62,449 nucleotides of DNA from Cellvibrionales bacterium (GTDB lineage: Bacteria; Pseudomonadota; Gammaproteobacteria; Pseudomonadales; JAHEIH01), in NCBI GenBank assembly GCA_024639455.1, contig JAHEIH010000027.1, positions 76,928 to 139,376 of the forward strand. Reading direction: 5' to 3'. The translations under genes were made by a program, and so were the position numbers. Below the pieces are notes generated by a model that was not told the origin of the DNA, made no database searches, and saw only the letters and a program-made list of their open reading frames with translations. This document shows, in pieces, positions 26,601-35,579 of this stretch; within the stretch, counting starts at the first letter, position 1; the number at the start of each line of letters is the position of its first letter.

Positions 26601-28453
26601 GTCAGGCTGAAATCGTGCACCCAGAAAGTCCTACCGTCGCGGCGTCGAATGTCGTAGGGGTTTTCACCGATCACTCGTAGGCCGAGATTTTCCAGTACTG
26701 GGATAACATCCGACAACGGCAGTGGACTATCCGCTTGATACAACCTGAAGCGCAATTGATCATCGCTCTCCCCCATCAGGCGATAGAAGGACATAGCAAT
26801 GGGCTGACCCTGCTCGAGACTCTCGATGCGACGCAGGTCGTTAATCGCTACCCGCGGCGCAAAATCTTCACGGTAACCCGCTTGGAAAGCTTGTCGATAC
26901 ATCTCGGCCAACTGGGTGCCGTGCTCTTCGCCTAATTCATCGATCAACGCATCCTGCAACTGCTCTTCCCAGGAGTAACAAGCATCGATCAACTCTGCCT
27001 CAAGCATGGCAACATTCACCATGGCCGGGGCATCTTCACACAGCCTGAAAAAGAAGTGAGTGCGGGTTAAAATCGACTCTGAAAAAAAGGTGGTGAACTC
27101 CGCTTCTTCAGCACTAAAGGCTTCACTGAGTATAGCCTGTATCTTGACCCGCAGTTCGGTGTGATATATCTCCCGCGGGGTGAATACCAAGCAAGAGACA
27201 AAGCGCCCATAGGTTCCTCTACGCACCAACAATTTGATCTTACGGCGCTCCTGCAGCCGGTTGATGTCCATGACGGCTTCGAAAAGTTGTTCGATGCTAC
27301 TTTGAAACAGTTCATCGCGTGGGTGGACTTCCATAATGCGGGTAATTTCTTTGGCGTCGTGGCTGTGCGCTTTGAACCCAGTGAGTTTAATCACCTCGCG
27401 CACCTTGCTGCGAACAATGGGAATCCCCAGGGTACTTTGGGTGTAAACCGGCGAGGTGAACAACCCTAAAAAGCGCATCTGTTCAACCACGGCACCGCTG
27501 TCGTTATAAATCTTAACGGTAAAGTACTGCGGGTAAGTATCGCGGTGCACACGCGAGCGGTAAATCGATTTGGCAAAGGTGATCTGGCGATGAGCCACCG
27601 GACTATCAGTGAGGTCACCCAGCAATTCCCGCTTCAAATTATCAGGGCCACGACTGGTGCGCAGTCGCATGATTCCTAGCTCTGAGCCCTCGGCCCGCTG
27701 CACCGACAATTTCTTACCCTTACCTTTTACCGACAGGCGCTCAAAACCGAGAAAGGTAAAATTGTTCTGTAGGGTCCAATTCAAAAAAGCCATGTTTTCT
27801 TTCAACGAATCGCTGCAGTAATCAATACCTGTGTTAGCAATGGCGTCGACTGTTTCGTGCACCCGCTGAGTCATTTCTGAAAAATCGTCCACCACCAATG
27901 TCACTTCGGACATGATGTCTTCCAGCGTAGAGGTCAAATCAGCTAGCGTGGAAGGGTCGCTATGGCGCGCCACTTCCATGTACATCAGTACCTCATCGAC
28001 GTGATCGCTGGCATCGTCACTCTCTCTAGCATGAAACGATACCAGTCGACCGTCGGCATCCCGCTCGGCACTGTAGAGAGCGGCATAGATCTGGTGGATG
28101 GCGATGCCACGGCGGTGAAACTCAGCGCGAATAGAATCTCGAATGAAAGGCATATCGCGGCTCAACACCGCCACGATGGTGCTATTAGACACCCAACCGT
28201 GCTGTTCGTAGTCGGGGTTAAAAATGCGTATCTTGGGGCGGCGGCGATCGAGCTTTTGCACAAAGCGCCAACTGCCATAGGTATTGCCAAACAGGTCGAG
28301 TAAGCGGCGGTCGCAAGCTTCGGCAAAGGGGAATCTTTGGTATAGGATATGGGCAAATTCGTCGAGCTTGTCGGCCTCACTAGTAGCGAGGTGCTTTTCC
28401 ATCTCTGCGCGCAATTGCACAAAGAATTTTTCCACACTGGCGGGTAAACTCAT
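23609..28453 (-). CDS. gdhB: NAD-specific glutamate dehydrogenase, large (about 180 kDa) type
   Basis: This 1614-residue enzyme oxidises glutamate to 2-oxoglutarate and ammonia with NAD+, mainly for glutamate or arginine catabolism. I prefer the start MSLPASVEKFF at 28453 because AAGGA lies seven bases upstream; an ATG 30 bases earlier is also in frame. The N-terminal 700 residues are the regulatory, ACT-like region of the family. The catalytic part (about 780-1230) shows GGLRWSDRHEDFRTE, VKNSVIVPVGAKGGF, KKMGITARGAWVSVQRHF and GEGGNLGMTQRGRIEY. The C-terminal 350 residues are helical. The gene is divergent from moxR. Confidence 0.95.
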   Translation of the reverse strand: MSLPASVEKFFVQLRAEMEKHLATSEADKLDEFAHILYQRFPFAEACDRRLLDLFGNTYGSWRFVQKLDRRRPKIRIFNPDYEQHGWVSNSTIVAVLSRDMPFIRDSIRAEFHRRGIAIHQIYAALYSAERDADGRLVSFHARESDDASDHVDEVLMYMEVARHSDPSTLADLTSTLEDIMSEVTLVVDDFSEMTQRVHETVDAIANTGIDYCSDSLKENMAFLNWTLQNNFTFLGFERLSVKGKGKKLSVQRAEGSELGIMRLRTSRGPDNLKRELLGDLTDSPVAHRQITFAKSIYRSRVHRDTYPQYFTVKIYNDSGAVVEQMRFLGLFTSPVYTQSTLGIPIVRSKVREVIKLTGFKAHSHDAKEITRIMEVHPRDELFQSSIEQLFEAVMDINRLQERRKIKLLVRRGTYGRFVSCLVFTPREIYHTELRVKIQAILSEAFSAEEAEFTTFFSESILTRTHFFFRLCEDAPAMVNVAMLEAELIDACYSWEEQLQDALIDELGEEHGTQLAEMYRQAFQAGYREDFAPRVAINDLRRIESLEQGQPIAMSFYRLMGESDDQLRFRLYQADSPLPLSDVIPVLENLGLRVIGENPYDIRRRDGRTFWVHDFSLTYGLSQHVDVQAVSDDFQQTFAAVWRGAAESDNFNKLVLGTALNWRQIALLRAYARYMKQIRFSLSGSYIAAALLRYPKISELLVRLFYQRFDPDFSSDDREGAEQETETAIMAALEDVSNLNDDIIFRLYVDLVKATIRVNFFKTDETGNPLPTIAFKMMPGLVAQVPKPRPMFEIFVYSPRVEGVHLRGGKVARGGLRWSDRHEDFRTEILGLVKAQQVKNSVIVPVGAKGGFVCRQPPSDGSREAFMQEGIACYQLFIQSLLDVTDNLVEGVVEPPERVVRWDEDDPYLVVAADKGTATFSDIANAISESNQFWLGDAFASGGSHGFDHKKMGITARGAWVSVQRHFLQLGVDVQSEDFTVVGVGDMAGDVFGNGMLLSEHICLVAAFNHMHIFIDPNPDSAASFAERKRMFALPRSSWEDYNKALISEGGGIFSRAAKSISISPEMKRRFDIEADKLTPNELMTALLQSPVDLLWNGGIGTYVKAQQESHADVGDKANDSVRVDGGELRCKVVGEGGNLGMTQRGRIEYSLNGGLCNTDFIDNSAGVDCSDHEVNIKILLNELVAAGDMTSKQRNNLLEKLIDPVAELVLVNNYRQAQALSVAHYDAGRRIAEHQTVIQSLEAAKLLDRRLEFLPSDDEIAERRGRGVGLTRPEFAIVMSYLKGMLKEDLARQGLCDDPYIVTSVERAFPDALRKKYRQNIYQHKLQGEIVATQMANDVVNYMGLSFIHRLRESTGGSASDVLRAYVFARDAFDIVPHWQAIEKLQDLPQGMQMHMMRDLMRLGRRATRWALRNRRQNLDIAAELAVFKPQIKEISGSILALLRGRAIERWRDRFDRLREASVPEDVAHHSASSFVMYSCLAIIDAARQVEAPLLEVADVYFDVSQQLDLDWFATQLIELKIDNQWQAIARETFMDDLDWQHRALTVNVLQCMRNMACDLEGCRDAWHQQNAPYIERWCRVLAQIQTSDSVDFAMYSVAIRELFDLAQASSFR

Positions 28454-28599
28454 GATGGCGTCCTTGACACGTGAACCAATCAATATAAGCGTAGTCTATA
28501 GATGCAGTTTTTCAGCCAATAAACGCTTGAAAGTCTGTAAATTGACCACATATATAGCTACATCAAAAAAGCGTAAAGACCCGCTATAAGGAAACCTAT

Positions 28600-29565
28600 A
28601 TGAGTCTTATCCAACACGTACAAGACGTTCAACAGTGGCTTAATAGCCAGATCATAGGCCAGCAGACACTCGTAGAACGCTTGTTGATCGCATTGTTAGC
28701 CGACGGTCACTTGCTTGTCGAGGGCGCTCCAGGCCTGGCCAAAACACGGGCGATTAAAGACCTATCACGCGCCCTTGAAGGCGATTTTCATCGCATTCAA
28801 TTCACGCCAGACTTGCTACCAGGCGATGTTACTGGCACCGAAATCTTTCATCAGGAAGACGGCAGTTTCCGTTTCCAACGCGGTCCCATTTTCCACAACC
28901 TCGTGTTGGCGGACGAAATCAACCGCGCGCCCGCCAAGGTGCAGTCGGCGCTGTTAGAGGCGATGGCGGAGCGTCAAATCAGCGTCGGCCAAGAAACCTA
29001 CCCCCTGCCCGACGTTTTTATGGTCATGGCGACCCAGAATCCTATCGAGCAGGAGGGCACCTATCCCCTTCCCGAGGCGCAGCTCGACCGCTTTATCATG
29101 CACGTGTTTGTCGACTACCCCGATGCCGAGGCCGAGCGTGAAATCTTGCGCTTGGTGCGTGCTGAAGATATCGAGCGCAAACCCATGGCGGCACCACAGC
29201 CACTATCGGAAGCTCACCTACTGGCTGCACGCCACGACATTCTGCAACTGGATATGGTGCCTAGCGTAGAAGAGTACATCGTGCAATTGGTCGTGGCGAC
29301 GCGACGCGCCGGACACTACAGCGACGATCTCGCCAAATACATCGCCTTCGGCGCCAGCCCGCGGGCCACCATTGCGCTCGATCGCTGCGCGCGAGCCCAT
29401 GCCTGGCTTAAGGGACGCGACTTTGTTACCCCCGATGATGTTCGCGCCATTGCCTTCGATGTACTGCGCCACCGCATCGTGCGCAGCTTCGAAGCAGAAG
29501 CCGCCGGCATAAGCTGTGACCAAATCATCGCCCAACTGCTACACGCGGTACCTGTTACGCAATGA
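28600..29565 (+). CDS. MoxR-family AAA+ ATPase
   Basis: This 321-residue ATPase has Walker A GAPGLAKT (about residues 41-48), Walker B LVLADEINRAPAKVQSALLE, sensor 1 MATQNPIEQEGTYPLPEAQ and the C-terminal lid with SPRAT (sensor 2 Arg). MoxR proteins act as chaperone-like ATPases on von Willebrand (VWA) proteins, loading metal or assembling membrane complexes. It leads a six-gene set (moxR, DUF58, DUF4381, two VWA genes, batD) typical of the Bat operon. AAGGAAA lies seven bases before the ATG, and the spacer to the divergent glutamate dehydrogenase is 146 bases. Confidence 0.95.
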   Translation: MSLIQHVQDVQQWLNSQIIGQQTLVERLLIALLADGHLLVEGAPGLAKTRAIKDLSRALEGDFHRIQFTPDLLPGDVTGTEIFHQEDGSFRFQRGPIFHNLVLADEINRAPAKVQSALLEAMAERQISVGQETYPLPDVFMVMATQNPIEQEGTYPLPEAQLDRFIMHVFVDYPDAEAEREILRLVRAEDIERKPMAAPQPLSEAHLLAARHDILQLDMVPSVEEYIVQLVVATRRAGHYSDDLAKYIAFGASPRATIALDRCARAHAWLKGRDFVTPDDVRAIAFDVLRHRIVRSFEAEAAGISCDQIIAQLLHAVPVTQ

Positions 29566-30509
29566 TCGCCGACCCACGGGTACATATCGATCTCGATGCC
29601 CTACTGCAATTGCGCAATGAAGCGCGCGGCCTGCAGTTCAACGCAGGGCATGCCAGCCCCGTTGCGAGTATGGGGGGCCACCGCGCCAATGCCCGTGGCC
29701 GCGGCATCGAGTTTGAAGAGGTGCGCCACTATCAGGCGGGCGATGACGTACGCGCTATCGACTGGCGTGTCACGGCGCGCTCAGGCAAGGCCCACACCAA
29801 ACTCTTCCGCGAAGAAAAAGAGCGACCATTACTGCTGCTTATCGATCAGCGCCAATCAATGTTTTTCGCCAGCCGCGGCCAATTTAAATCGGTCTACGCC
29901 GCGCGCTTTGCCGGTTTACAAATATGGCAAGGTTTACTGCAAGGTGACCGTATTGGCGGCGTGATTATCGGGCAGCACGGCATCGATACATTCAAACCGG
30001 CCCGCGGCAAACGCAACGCGCTGCGTCTGCTCGGCGGGATCGCCGAACACAACGCTCAATTACACAACCCTTTTGATCACAAGCCGCCCAATGCCCCATA
30101 TTTAGTGATGGCTATGCAAAGCACAGCGGCCATGTGCAAGCCGGGGAGTCAGGTCGTCATCCTCACCGATGCCCAGGATTTGGACGAGACATGCAAGACA
30201 TTACTTTGGCAGATGCGCCAGCACTCGCGGGTCGATCTGGTGCAGATTCTCGATCCACTAGAACAACAGCTACCCAGCGGTGGGATTGTTGGCATCGGTG
30301 ACGGTTCTGAGCGCCGTCGACTGCACCTCGGCAACGAACAACAGCGCCGTGCGGTAGAACAGCAATTGCATCAACAACAGCGTGACGTGGCTGAACTGTG
30401 CCGTGCCAGCGGCTGCCAACACAGCCTATTTGCCTGTGATGGCGACACTCTAAATGACATGCAACAATGGCTAAAACGCCCGTCTCAGCGACAAGGGAGA
30501 GCCTCATGA
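29562..30509 (+). CDS. DUF58 domain protein of the Bat operon
   Basis: This 315-residue protein has the DUF58 signature RHYQAGDDVRAIDWRVTARSG (residues about 52-71), then a degenerate VWA-like fold with LLLIDQRQSMFFAS in place of a full metal site. DUF58 proteins are partners of MoxR ATPases. It overlaps moxR by four bases and the next gene by four (ATGA). No membrane helix is evident, so it probably acts on the cytoplasmic side. Confidence 0.92.
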   Translation: MIADPRVHIDLDALLQLRNEARGLQFNAGHASPVASMGGHRANARGRGIEFEEVRHYQAGDDVRAIDWRVTARSGKAHTKLFREEKERPLLLLIDQRQSMFFASRGQFKSVYAARFAGLQIWQGLLQGDRIGGVIIGQHGIDTFKPARGKRNALRLLGGIAEHNAQLHNPFDHKPPNAPYLVMAMQSTAAMCKPGSQVVILTDAQDLDETCKTLLWQMRQHSRVDLVQILDPLEQQLPSGGIVGIGDGSERRRLHLGNEQQRRAVEQQLHQQQRDVAELCRASGCQHSLFACDGDTLNDMQQWLKRPSQRQGRAS

Positions 30510-30988
30510 ACGGCGCCGACCCACTCGCTCAGCTGCGCGATGTTCACCTGCCTGAGGCTATTTCTGCATGGCCACCCGCTATTGGTTGGTGGATACTAGC
30601 TGCCCTGTTGTTCACTGGTATTGGCTTTGCCATCCGATATGCCTGGCATCGCCACCAACGCCGCGCCTTTCTTCGCGAAGCCCGCCTGCGATTGCAGGCA
30701 ATGCCCTTGCAGCAGGGGCACAGCCCAGCCCAACAACTGCAGCGTGCTAACGACCTGTTGAAGCGATGCGCCATGCAGACCTATCCACAGCGAGATATTG
30801 CTTCGCTGCACGGCGAAGACTGGCTAGACTTTTTGAACGCAACCAGCCGCGCCCCCCTGTTTGCCGATAAAGACCATTGGTTAGCGCAGTGGTATCGCAG
30901 CGATGTCGACAGCGAGTTCGGTCGCGACTTCATTGACCGCGCGGAACGCTGGGTGGCGCAACAGCCAAGGCGGGGTGCTGATGTTTGA
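30506..30988 (+). CDS. DUF4381 membrane protein of the Bat operon
   Basis: With the start at MNGADPLAQLRDVHLPEAIS this is 160 residues, and the ATG overlaps the DUF58 stop; upstream AAGGGAG supports it. One membrane helix (about residues 25-47) follows LPEAISAWPPAIGWW, the DUF4381 hallmark. A cytoplasmic helical domain then contains DLLKRCAMQTYPQRDIASLH. Its role is unknown, but it is a regular member of MoxR-VWA operons. Its end overlaps the next gene by eight bases. Confidence 0.88.
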   Translation: MNGADPLAQLRDVHLPEAISAWPPAIGWWILAALLFTGIGFAIRYAWHRHQRRAFLREARLRLQAMPLQQGHSPAQQLQRANDLLKRCAMQTYPQRDIASLHGEDWLDFLNATSRAPLFADKDHWLAQWYRSDVDSEFGRDFIDRAERWVAQQPRRGADV

Positions 30989-31982
30989 ATTGCAACTCCC
31001 CCTCGCTTTACTTTTGCTACCACTACCCTGGGTAGTATGGCGCTTTAGCCGAGCGCGTCGAGCCGAGAGCGACGCGGTATTCGTGCCCTTTTACGCCAGT
31101 GCTAATCGCGCCTTAGGTAGTCAGCGCAGCGATAGCCAATCGAGCGGTTTTGCCAAGGCATTATTGATCGCTATATGGTGTTTAACCTGTTTGGCCACCA
31201 GCCAACCGGTGTACATCGGCGAGCCAATTAGCCTGCAGAGCAGTGGCCGCGACCTGTTACTTGCAGTAGACATTTCCGGCAGTATGGAAGAACAGGACAT
31301 GGTCATCGAGGACCGTCCCGTGCGCCGGATCGATGCCGTTAAAGCGGTGCTGAATGAATTTATCGAACGCCGTGCGGGCGATAGACTGGGGCTTGTGCTG
31401 TTTGGCTCGCAGGCCTATTTACAAGCGCCACTGTCCTACGATCGGCGCACTGTGCAGCAACTCTTGATCGAAGCGGAACTAGGCTTTGCCGGCAAGCAAA
31501 CGGCTATAGGTGACGCCATTGGTCTAGCGGTAAAACGCCTACAGGCACGCCCGGCCGATGAACGCGTGATGATTCTTCTGACCGACGGAGCCAATACCGC
31601 AGGCGAAGTCCAACCCTTACAGGCAGCGCAATTGGCGGCCGAATTAGATGTCAAAATTTACACCATAGGCATGGGTGCCGATCGCATGGTAGTGCCAGGA
31701 ATCTTCGGCAGCAGTTTCGGCGCTCGCACCGTCAACCCCTCGCGGGATCTTGACGAAGCGACCTTGCTAAGCATTGCCGAATCCACGGGAGGTCAATACT
31801 TCCGCGCCCGCAATATCGTAGAACTGCAGCGCATTTACGCTGAGGTAGATGCCCTTGAGCCCACCCCCGATGACGAGGCCACCTACCGACCCCAGCAGAC
31901 GTATTTTCATTGGCCTCTTGGTATGGCTTGGAGCTTAGCGGTACTGCTAGCTCTTTACCGTATTTGGCGGAGGTCGCGCTAA
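30981..31982 (+). CDS. batA: BatA-type VWA membrane protein
   Basis: From MFELQLPLALLLLPLPW this protein is 333 residues: a hydrophobic N-terminal helix, another near residues 58-75, a VWA domain (about 90-280) and a C-terminal helix (about 308-326). The metal-binding MIDAS motif is DISGS (Asp97, Ser99, Ser101), with TDGANTAGE further on, so ligand binding through a metal ion is likely intact. Bat proteins were named for aerotolerance in Bacteroides and are thought to support the envelope under stress. It is translationally coupled to the next gene by a one-base overlap. Confidence 0.9.
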   Translation: MFELQLPLALLLLPLPWVVWRFSRARRAESDAVFVPFYASANRALGSQRSDSQSSGFAKALLIAIWCLTCLATSQPVYIGEPISLQSSGRDLLLAVDISGSMEEQDMVIEDRPVRRIDAVKAVLNEFIERRAGDRLGLVLFGSQAYLQAPLSYDRRTVQQLLIEAELGFAGKQTAIGDAIGLAVKRLQARPADERVMILLTDGANTAGEVQPLQAAQLAAELDVKIYTIGMGADRMVVPGIFGSSFGARTVNPSRDLDEATLLSIAESTGGQYFRARNIVELQRIYAEVDALEPTPDDEATYRPQQTYFHWPLGMAWSLAVLLALYRIWRRSR

Positions 31983-33808
31983 TGGCTGACTTCCACTTCC
32001 TTCGTCCGGAATGGCTGTGGGCGCTGGTTCCGGCGCTGCTGATACCGCTTTGGCTGTGGCGCGCCAGTGCGGGCCAACACGGCTGGCATAAACATATCGA
32101 CAAAGACTTCCTGCCCTACTTACAGGCCGGCCAAAGCACGGCCAAACGCAGCCTTGCAAGCCTTTCAAGCCTGGCGCTGTTGCTGTGCATAGCAGCCATG
32201 GCTCTCGCCGGCCCCAGCTGGGAACGACGCGCGGTACCGGTGGAACAACGCGGCGACGCCCTAGTACTAGTGGTCGATCTGTCGCTGTCGATGTTGGCGG
32301 AAGATATCTCACCCAGCCGTATTGGCCGCGCACGTATGAAATTATTGGATATTCTCAACGCGCGTAACGAAGGGACAACCGCACTCGTGGTTTATGCCGG
32401 CAACGCCCACGTGGTGACGCCACTAAGTGATGACAGCGCCACCCTCGCCGCCATGGTACCCGCGCTCAGCCCCGACATCATGCCGGCACTAGGCAGTCGG
32501 GTCGACATGGCGATAGAAAAAGCCTTACAACTGGCATCACAGGCCGGCATCCAAGCACCTGCAATCCTGTTAATAAGCGACAGCATCACCGCACAGGACG
32601 TCGACGAGGTCAGTCGATTGCTGGCGGATAGTGAAGCAGTATTAGGGGTATTGGGAGTAGGTACCAGTGCCGGCGGCCCGGTACCCCTTCCTAACGACCA
32701 AGGACTCTTACGCAACCGCGACGGCAGTATCGCCGTGCCCAAACTAAGCCGCGATAACTTACAACAACTGGCGCAAAGAAATGGCGGTCTCTACCGCGAC
32801 ATCCGCTTGGACGACAGTGACTGGCAAAGCCTGCTGGCGTTAAAGGGCGAGGAACAGTCACGCGACGCCAGTGAACGTCAGTTCGATCAATGGCTAGATC
32901 GCGGTGCCGAATTATCACTACTGGTGCTGTTGGGCCTCTTACCACTGTTTCGACGCGGGGTCATTTTTAGCGTCGTGCTTGCCCTACCGCTGCTGCACAG
33001 CCCTGAAAGCGTTGCCGATTCGTTGTGGGATAATTTGTGGCAGCGCCCCGATCAACGCGGCGCTGAGCTGCTGCAACAAGGCGATGCGGCAGCCGCCGCG
33101 GAAGTCTTTGAAAACCCCGAATGGCAGGCCATCGCTAACTACCGCGCTGGCGATTATCAGGCAGCGCAACAAGTATTGGGCGACATCGACAGCGCCCGCA
33201 GCCACTATAATCGCGGCAACGCCCTCGCCAAAGGTGGTGAATTCGATGCCGCTATCGCTGCCTATGAAAAAGCTCTAAAAATTGACCCCGCCAACGAAGA
33301 CGCCGCTTTTAACAAGGCGCTCTTGGAACAACTGCAGCAGCAACAAAAGCAACAGCAGCAAGATCAGCAACAGCAGCAAGATCAGCAAGATCAGCAGGGC
33401 GAGCAATCACCACAGGATCAAGAGAGCGAGCAACAACCGCAAGATCAGCAGGGCGAGCAGCCATCACAAGATCCGTCTGACCCCAAAAACCAAGAGCAAC
33501 AAGGTGAGCCGTCTCAGCAAGATCAAAACGGCGATCAGTCGCCACCTGACGAGCAAGCTGATCAACAACCACAGCAGGACAAGGGCGAAGAACAGCCAAT
33601 GCCAACGCAAGACCAGGGTGAGCAAGGCCAAGAAAAAGCCCAAGCCGGAGCGTTTGACGATTTGAGCGACGAAGAAAAACAGACCATGGAGCAGTGGCTG
33701 CGACAGATCCCCGACGATCCAGGCGGGTTACTGCGCCGCAAATTCCGCTATCAATACGAACAGCGCCGCCTGAGCGGCCAAGACGAGGTGCCTGAGACGT
33801 GGTATTAA
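31982..33808 (+). CDS. BatB-BatC fusion: VWA plus TPR protein with Gln-rich tail
   Basis: This 608-residue protein from MADFHFLRPEWLWALV has two N-terminal helices and a VWA domain (about 92-290) with the MIDAS motif DLSLS (Asp99, Ser101, Ser103). Helices near residues 308-340 follow, then a TPR segment (about 365-445, RAGDYQAAQQVLG and HYNRGNALAKGGEFDAAIAA). A Gln/Asp-rich low-complexity stretch (about 450-570) precedes a short conserved-looking tail, MEQWLRQIPDDPGGLLRRKF. In Bacteroides BatB and BatC are separate; fused forms are usual in gammaproteobacteria. The tail should lie in the periplasm. Confidence 0.9.
   Translation: MADFHFLRPEWLWALVPALLIPLWLWRASAGQHGWHKHIDKDFLPYLQAGQSTAKRSLASLSSLALLLCIAAMALAGPSWERRAVPVEQRGDALVLVVDLSLSMLAEDISPSRIGRARMKLLDILNARNEGTTALVVYAGNAHVVTPLSDDSATLAAMVPALSPDIMPALGSRVDMAIEKALQLASQAGIQAPAILLISDSITAQDVDEVSRLLADSEAVLGVLGVGTSAGGPVPLPNDQGLLRNRDGSIAVPKLSRDNLQQLAQRNGGLYRDIRLDDSDWQSLLALKGEEQSRDASERQFDQWLDRGAELSLLVLLGLLPLFRRGVIFSVVLALPLLHSPESVADSLWDNLWQRPDQRGAELLQQGDAAAAAEVFENPEWQAIANYRAGDYQAAQQVLGDIDSARSHYNRGNALAKGGEFDAAIAAYEKALKIDPANEDAAFNKALLEQLQQQQKQQQQDQQQQQDQQDQQGEQSPQDQESEQQPQDQQGEQPSQDPSDPKNQEQQGEPSQQDQNGDQSPPDEQADQQPQQDKGEEQPMPTQDQGEQGQEKAQAGAFDDLSDEEKQTMEQWLRQIPDDPGGLLRRKFRYQYEQRRLSGQDEVPETWY
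33328..33640 (+). repeat. In-frame CAG/CAA/GAT-rich repeat coding a Gln-rich linker
   Basis: Irregular repeats of CAGCAAGATCAG-type units encode runs of Gln with Asp, Glu, Ser and Pro (for example QQDQQQQQDQQDQQGEQ). The stretch links the TPR domain to the conserved tail of the BatB/C protein. It is prone to slippage and explains long but meaningless open frames on both strands here. Confidence 0.75.
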
Positions 33809-35499
33809 TCCGCCGTTTCCCATCCCTATTTTTCACTACCCTTTGGCTTATGCTGTCCGCACAAGCGATTGCTGCCGTGGTGGCCGAGGTCGATCGCCTT
33901 AGCATTGGCTTTGGCGAAACGCTGCAACTTGTGGTGCGCAGCGATCAACAGTCGTCCGACAATCCAGATACCAGCGTTTTGGCGGCAGACTTCGACGTTT
34001 TGGGGAGCAGCCAAAGCACCCGCCGCTCCATTATCAATGGCCGCAGCGAAATTTCGAGTGAATGGCTCTATACCTTGGCCCCCAAACGCGAAGGCCAAGT
34101 CGTTATCCCAGCAATTAGATTGGGTTCTGAAAGCACCCAGCCGATCAGTATCGACGTGGGTCCTGCTAGCCAAACCAGCGCCGATGCCGCTGTATTCTTA
34201 AAATCAGAACTCGACCGACCCCAAGTATACGTCCAGCAACAGGCTATTTTAACGCTGCGTGTTTACCACGCGCTCGCTCTCGGCCGCGGTGCCAACTTGA
34301 GCGAACCCAGTATTCCCGACGCCATCGTGAAGAAACTGGCCTACAATGAATATCAGACCCGTATCGACGGCCGCGAGTACCGTGTTTTCGAACAGAAATT
34401 TGCCATATTTCCGCAGCGCAGCGGGGTACTAGACATTCCACCCAGCGTGCTGACAGCCACCATCCCTACCCGACGCAGCAGCCGCAACCTGCTGGACCCG
34501 TTTGCCAACAATGGTCAAACAGTTCGCTTGATGTCCGAAGCCTTACAAATTGAGGTACGCCCGCAGGATGCTCGCTACCGGGGTGAGCATTGGCTGCCCG
34601 CGAACAACTTGATAATTCTGGACGACTGGAATGGCGGTGACACTACACTCTCGCTGGGTGACTCGGCGACACGTACCATTACCGTCATCGCCGACGGGCT
34701 ATTGGGCGCTCAAATCCCCCCCCTGCCAGTACCAGACATTCCAGGTCTTAAGTTCTACCCAGACCAGCCCGTTGTGAGCGACGGCGAAGGCGATAAAATT
34801 GTAGGTTCCTTCACCCAAAGCTACGCCATCATCGCCACGCAAGCTGGCACCTTCACACTGCCGGAACAGCGCATTGAATGGTGGGATAGCCAGGCTATGC
34901 AAACACGAAGCGCCTTGCTGCCGGCTCAAACGTTAACCATTTTAGCCTCTGGCCAGACGCAAACACCCACCCCGAACAAATCGCCAACGCTAGCTTCGCC
35001 ACAAATTGATGCGCCCGCTGCTCTAATGACACACGAGCAGCCGCAAACGACCACAGAACACGACCACAGTGTTTGGTGGTGGGCCATTGGCCTACTGACG
35101 ACAATGTGGTTGGCAAGTAGCGCCATGGCGTTGTGGTTGTGGCGTCGCGCGCCCCAACAAGCCGCCTCGACCCCGGGGCAATCAACTGCCAAACACAGCG
35201 GTGAAAAGGCCATTTACCAGGCCTGCAAAGACAAAGACGCGGCGGCCACACTCACCGCGCTGCGCCATTGGGCGACACTGCGCAGTGGACAACGAGACTT
35301 TGCGGCAGCGCTCGCTGCCATAGGCGACGACAAACTACAGCAGCAAGCCGAACTTTTGCAGCGCGCTTTGTTCCACCCTGAGGGTGCTAGCGACACCCAC
35401 AACGCCTTCGCCACTATTGAAACGCGCGTGAAACACTTGCACAGCCGTAAAAACAATACGTCAAATGCATCGTTAGCACCGCTCTACCCTCGCAAATAG
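33799..35499 (+). CDS. batD: BatD-type protein (GTG start)
   Basis: This 566-residue protein begins at a GTG inside the end of the preceding gene, giving a signal peptide (MVLIRRFPSLFF through AQAIA), several periplasmic beta-sandwich domains and one C-terminal membrane helix (about residues 428-448) with a cytoplasmic tail. Family features include VRSDQQSSDNPDTSVLAADF and FAIFPQRSGVLDIPPSVL. BatD is the large periplasmic member of Bat operons and probably pairs with the VWA proteins. It ends the operon; no terminator hairpin is visible in the 80 bases before rnb. Confidence 0.9.
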   Translation: MVLIRRFPSLFFTTLWLMLSAQAIAAVVAEVDRLSIGFGETLQLVVRSDQQSSDNPDTSVLAADFDVLGSSQSTRRSIINGRSEISSEWLYTLAPKREGQVVIPAIRLGSESTQPISIDVGPASQTSADAAVFLKSELDRPQVYVQQQAILTLRVYHALALGRGANLSEPSIPDAIVKKLAYNEYQTRIDGREYRVFEQKFAIFPQRSGVLDIPPSVLTATIPTRRSSRNLLDPFANNGQTVRLMSEALQIEVRPQDARYRGEHWLPANNLIILDDWNGGDTTLSLGDSATRTITVIADGLLGAQIPPLPVPDIPGLKFYPDQPVVSDGEGDKIVGSFTQSYAIIATQAGTFTLPEQRIEWWDSQAMQTRSALLPAQTLTILASGQTQTPTPNKSPTLASPQIDAPAALMTHEQPQTTTEHDHSVWWWAIGLLTTMWLASSAMALWLWRRAPQQAASTPGQSTAKHSGEKAIYQACKDKDAAATLTALRHWATLRSGQRDFAAALAAIGDDKLQQQAELLQRALFHPEGASDTHNAFATIETRVKHLHSRKNNTSNASLAPLYPRK

Positions 35500-35579
35500 C
35501 GACAAACCTCGTGCGCGCGGTAGGCGCGCCGACAAGACTGGGGTAGAATAGCAGCTTTTATTTTACCCTTGGATCCCCC

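Noticed and set aside
33309-33905. 198-codon open frame opposite the BatB/C gene
   Set aside because: It arises from the CAG/CAA-rich linker, which leaves all frames open; the translation is an Ala/Asp-rich run without a family.
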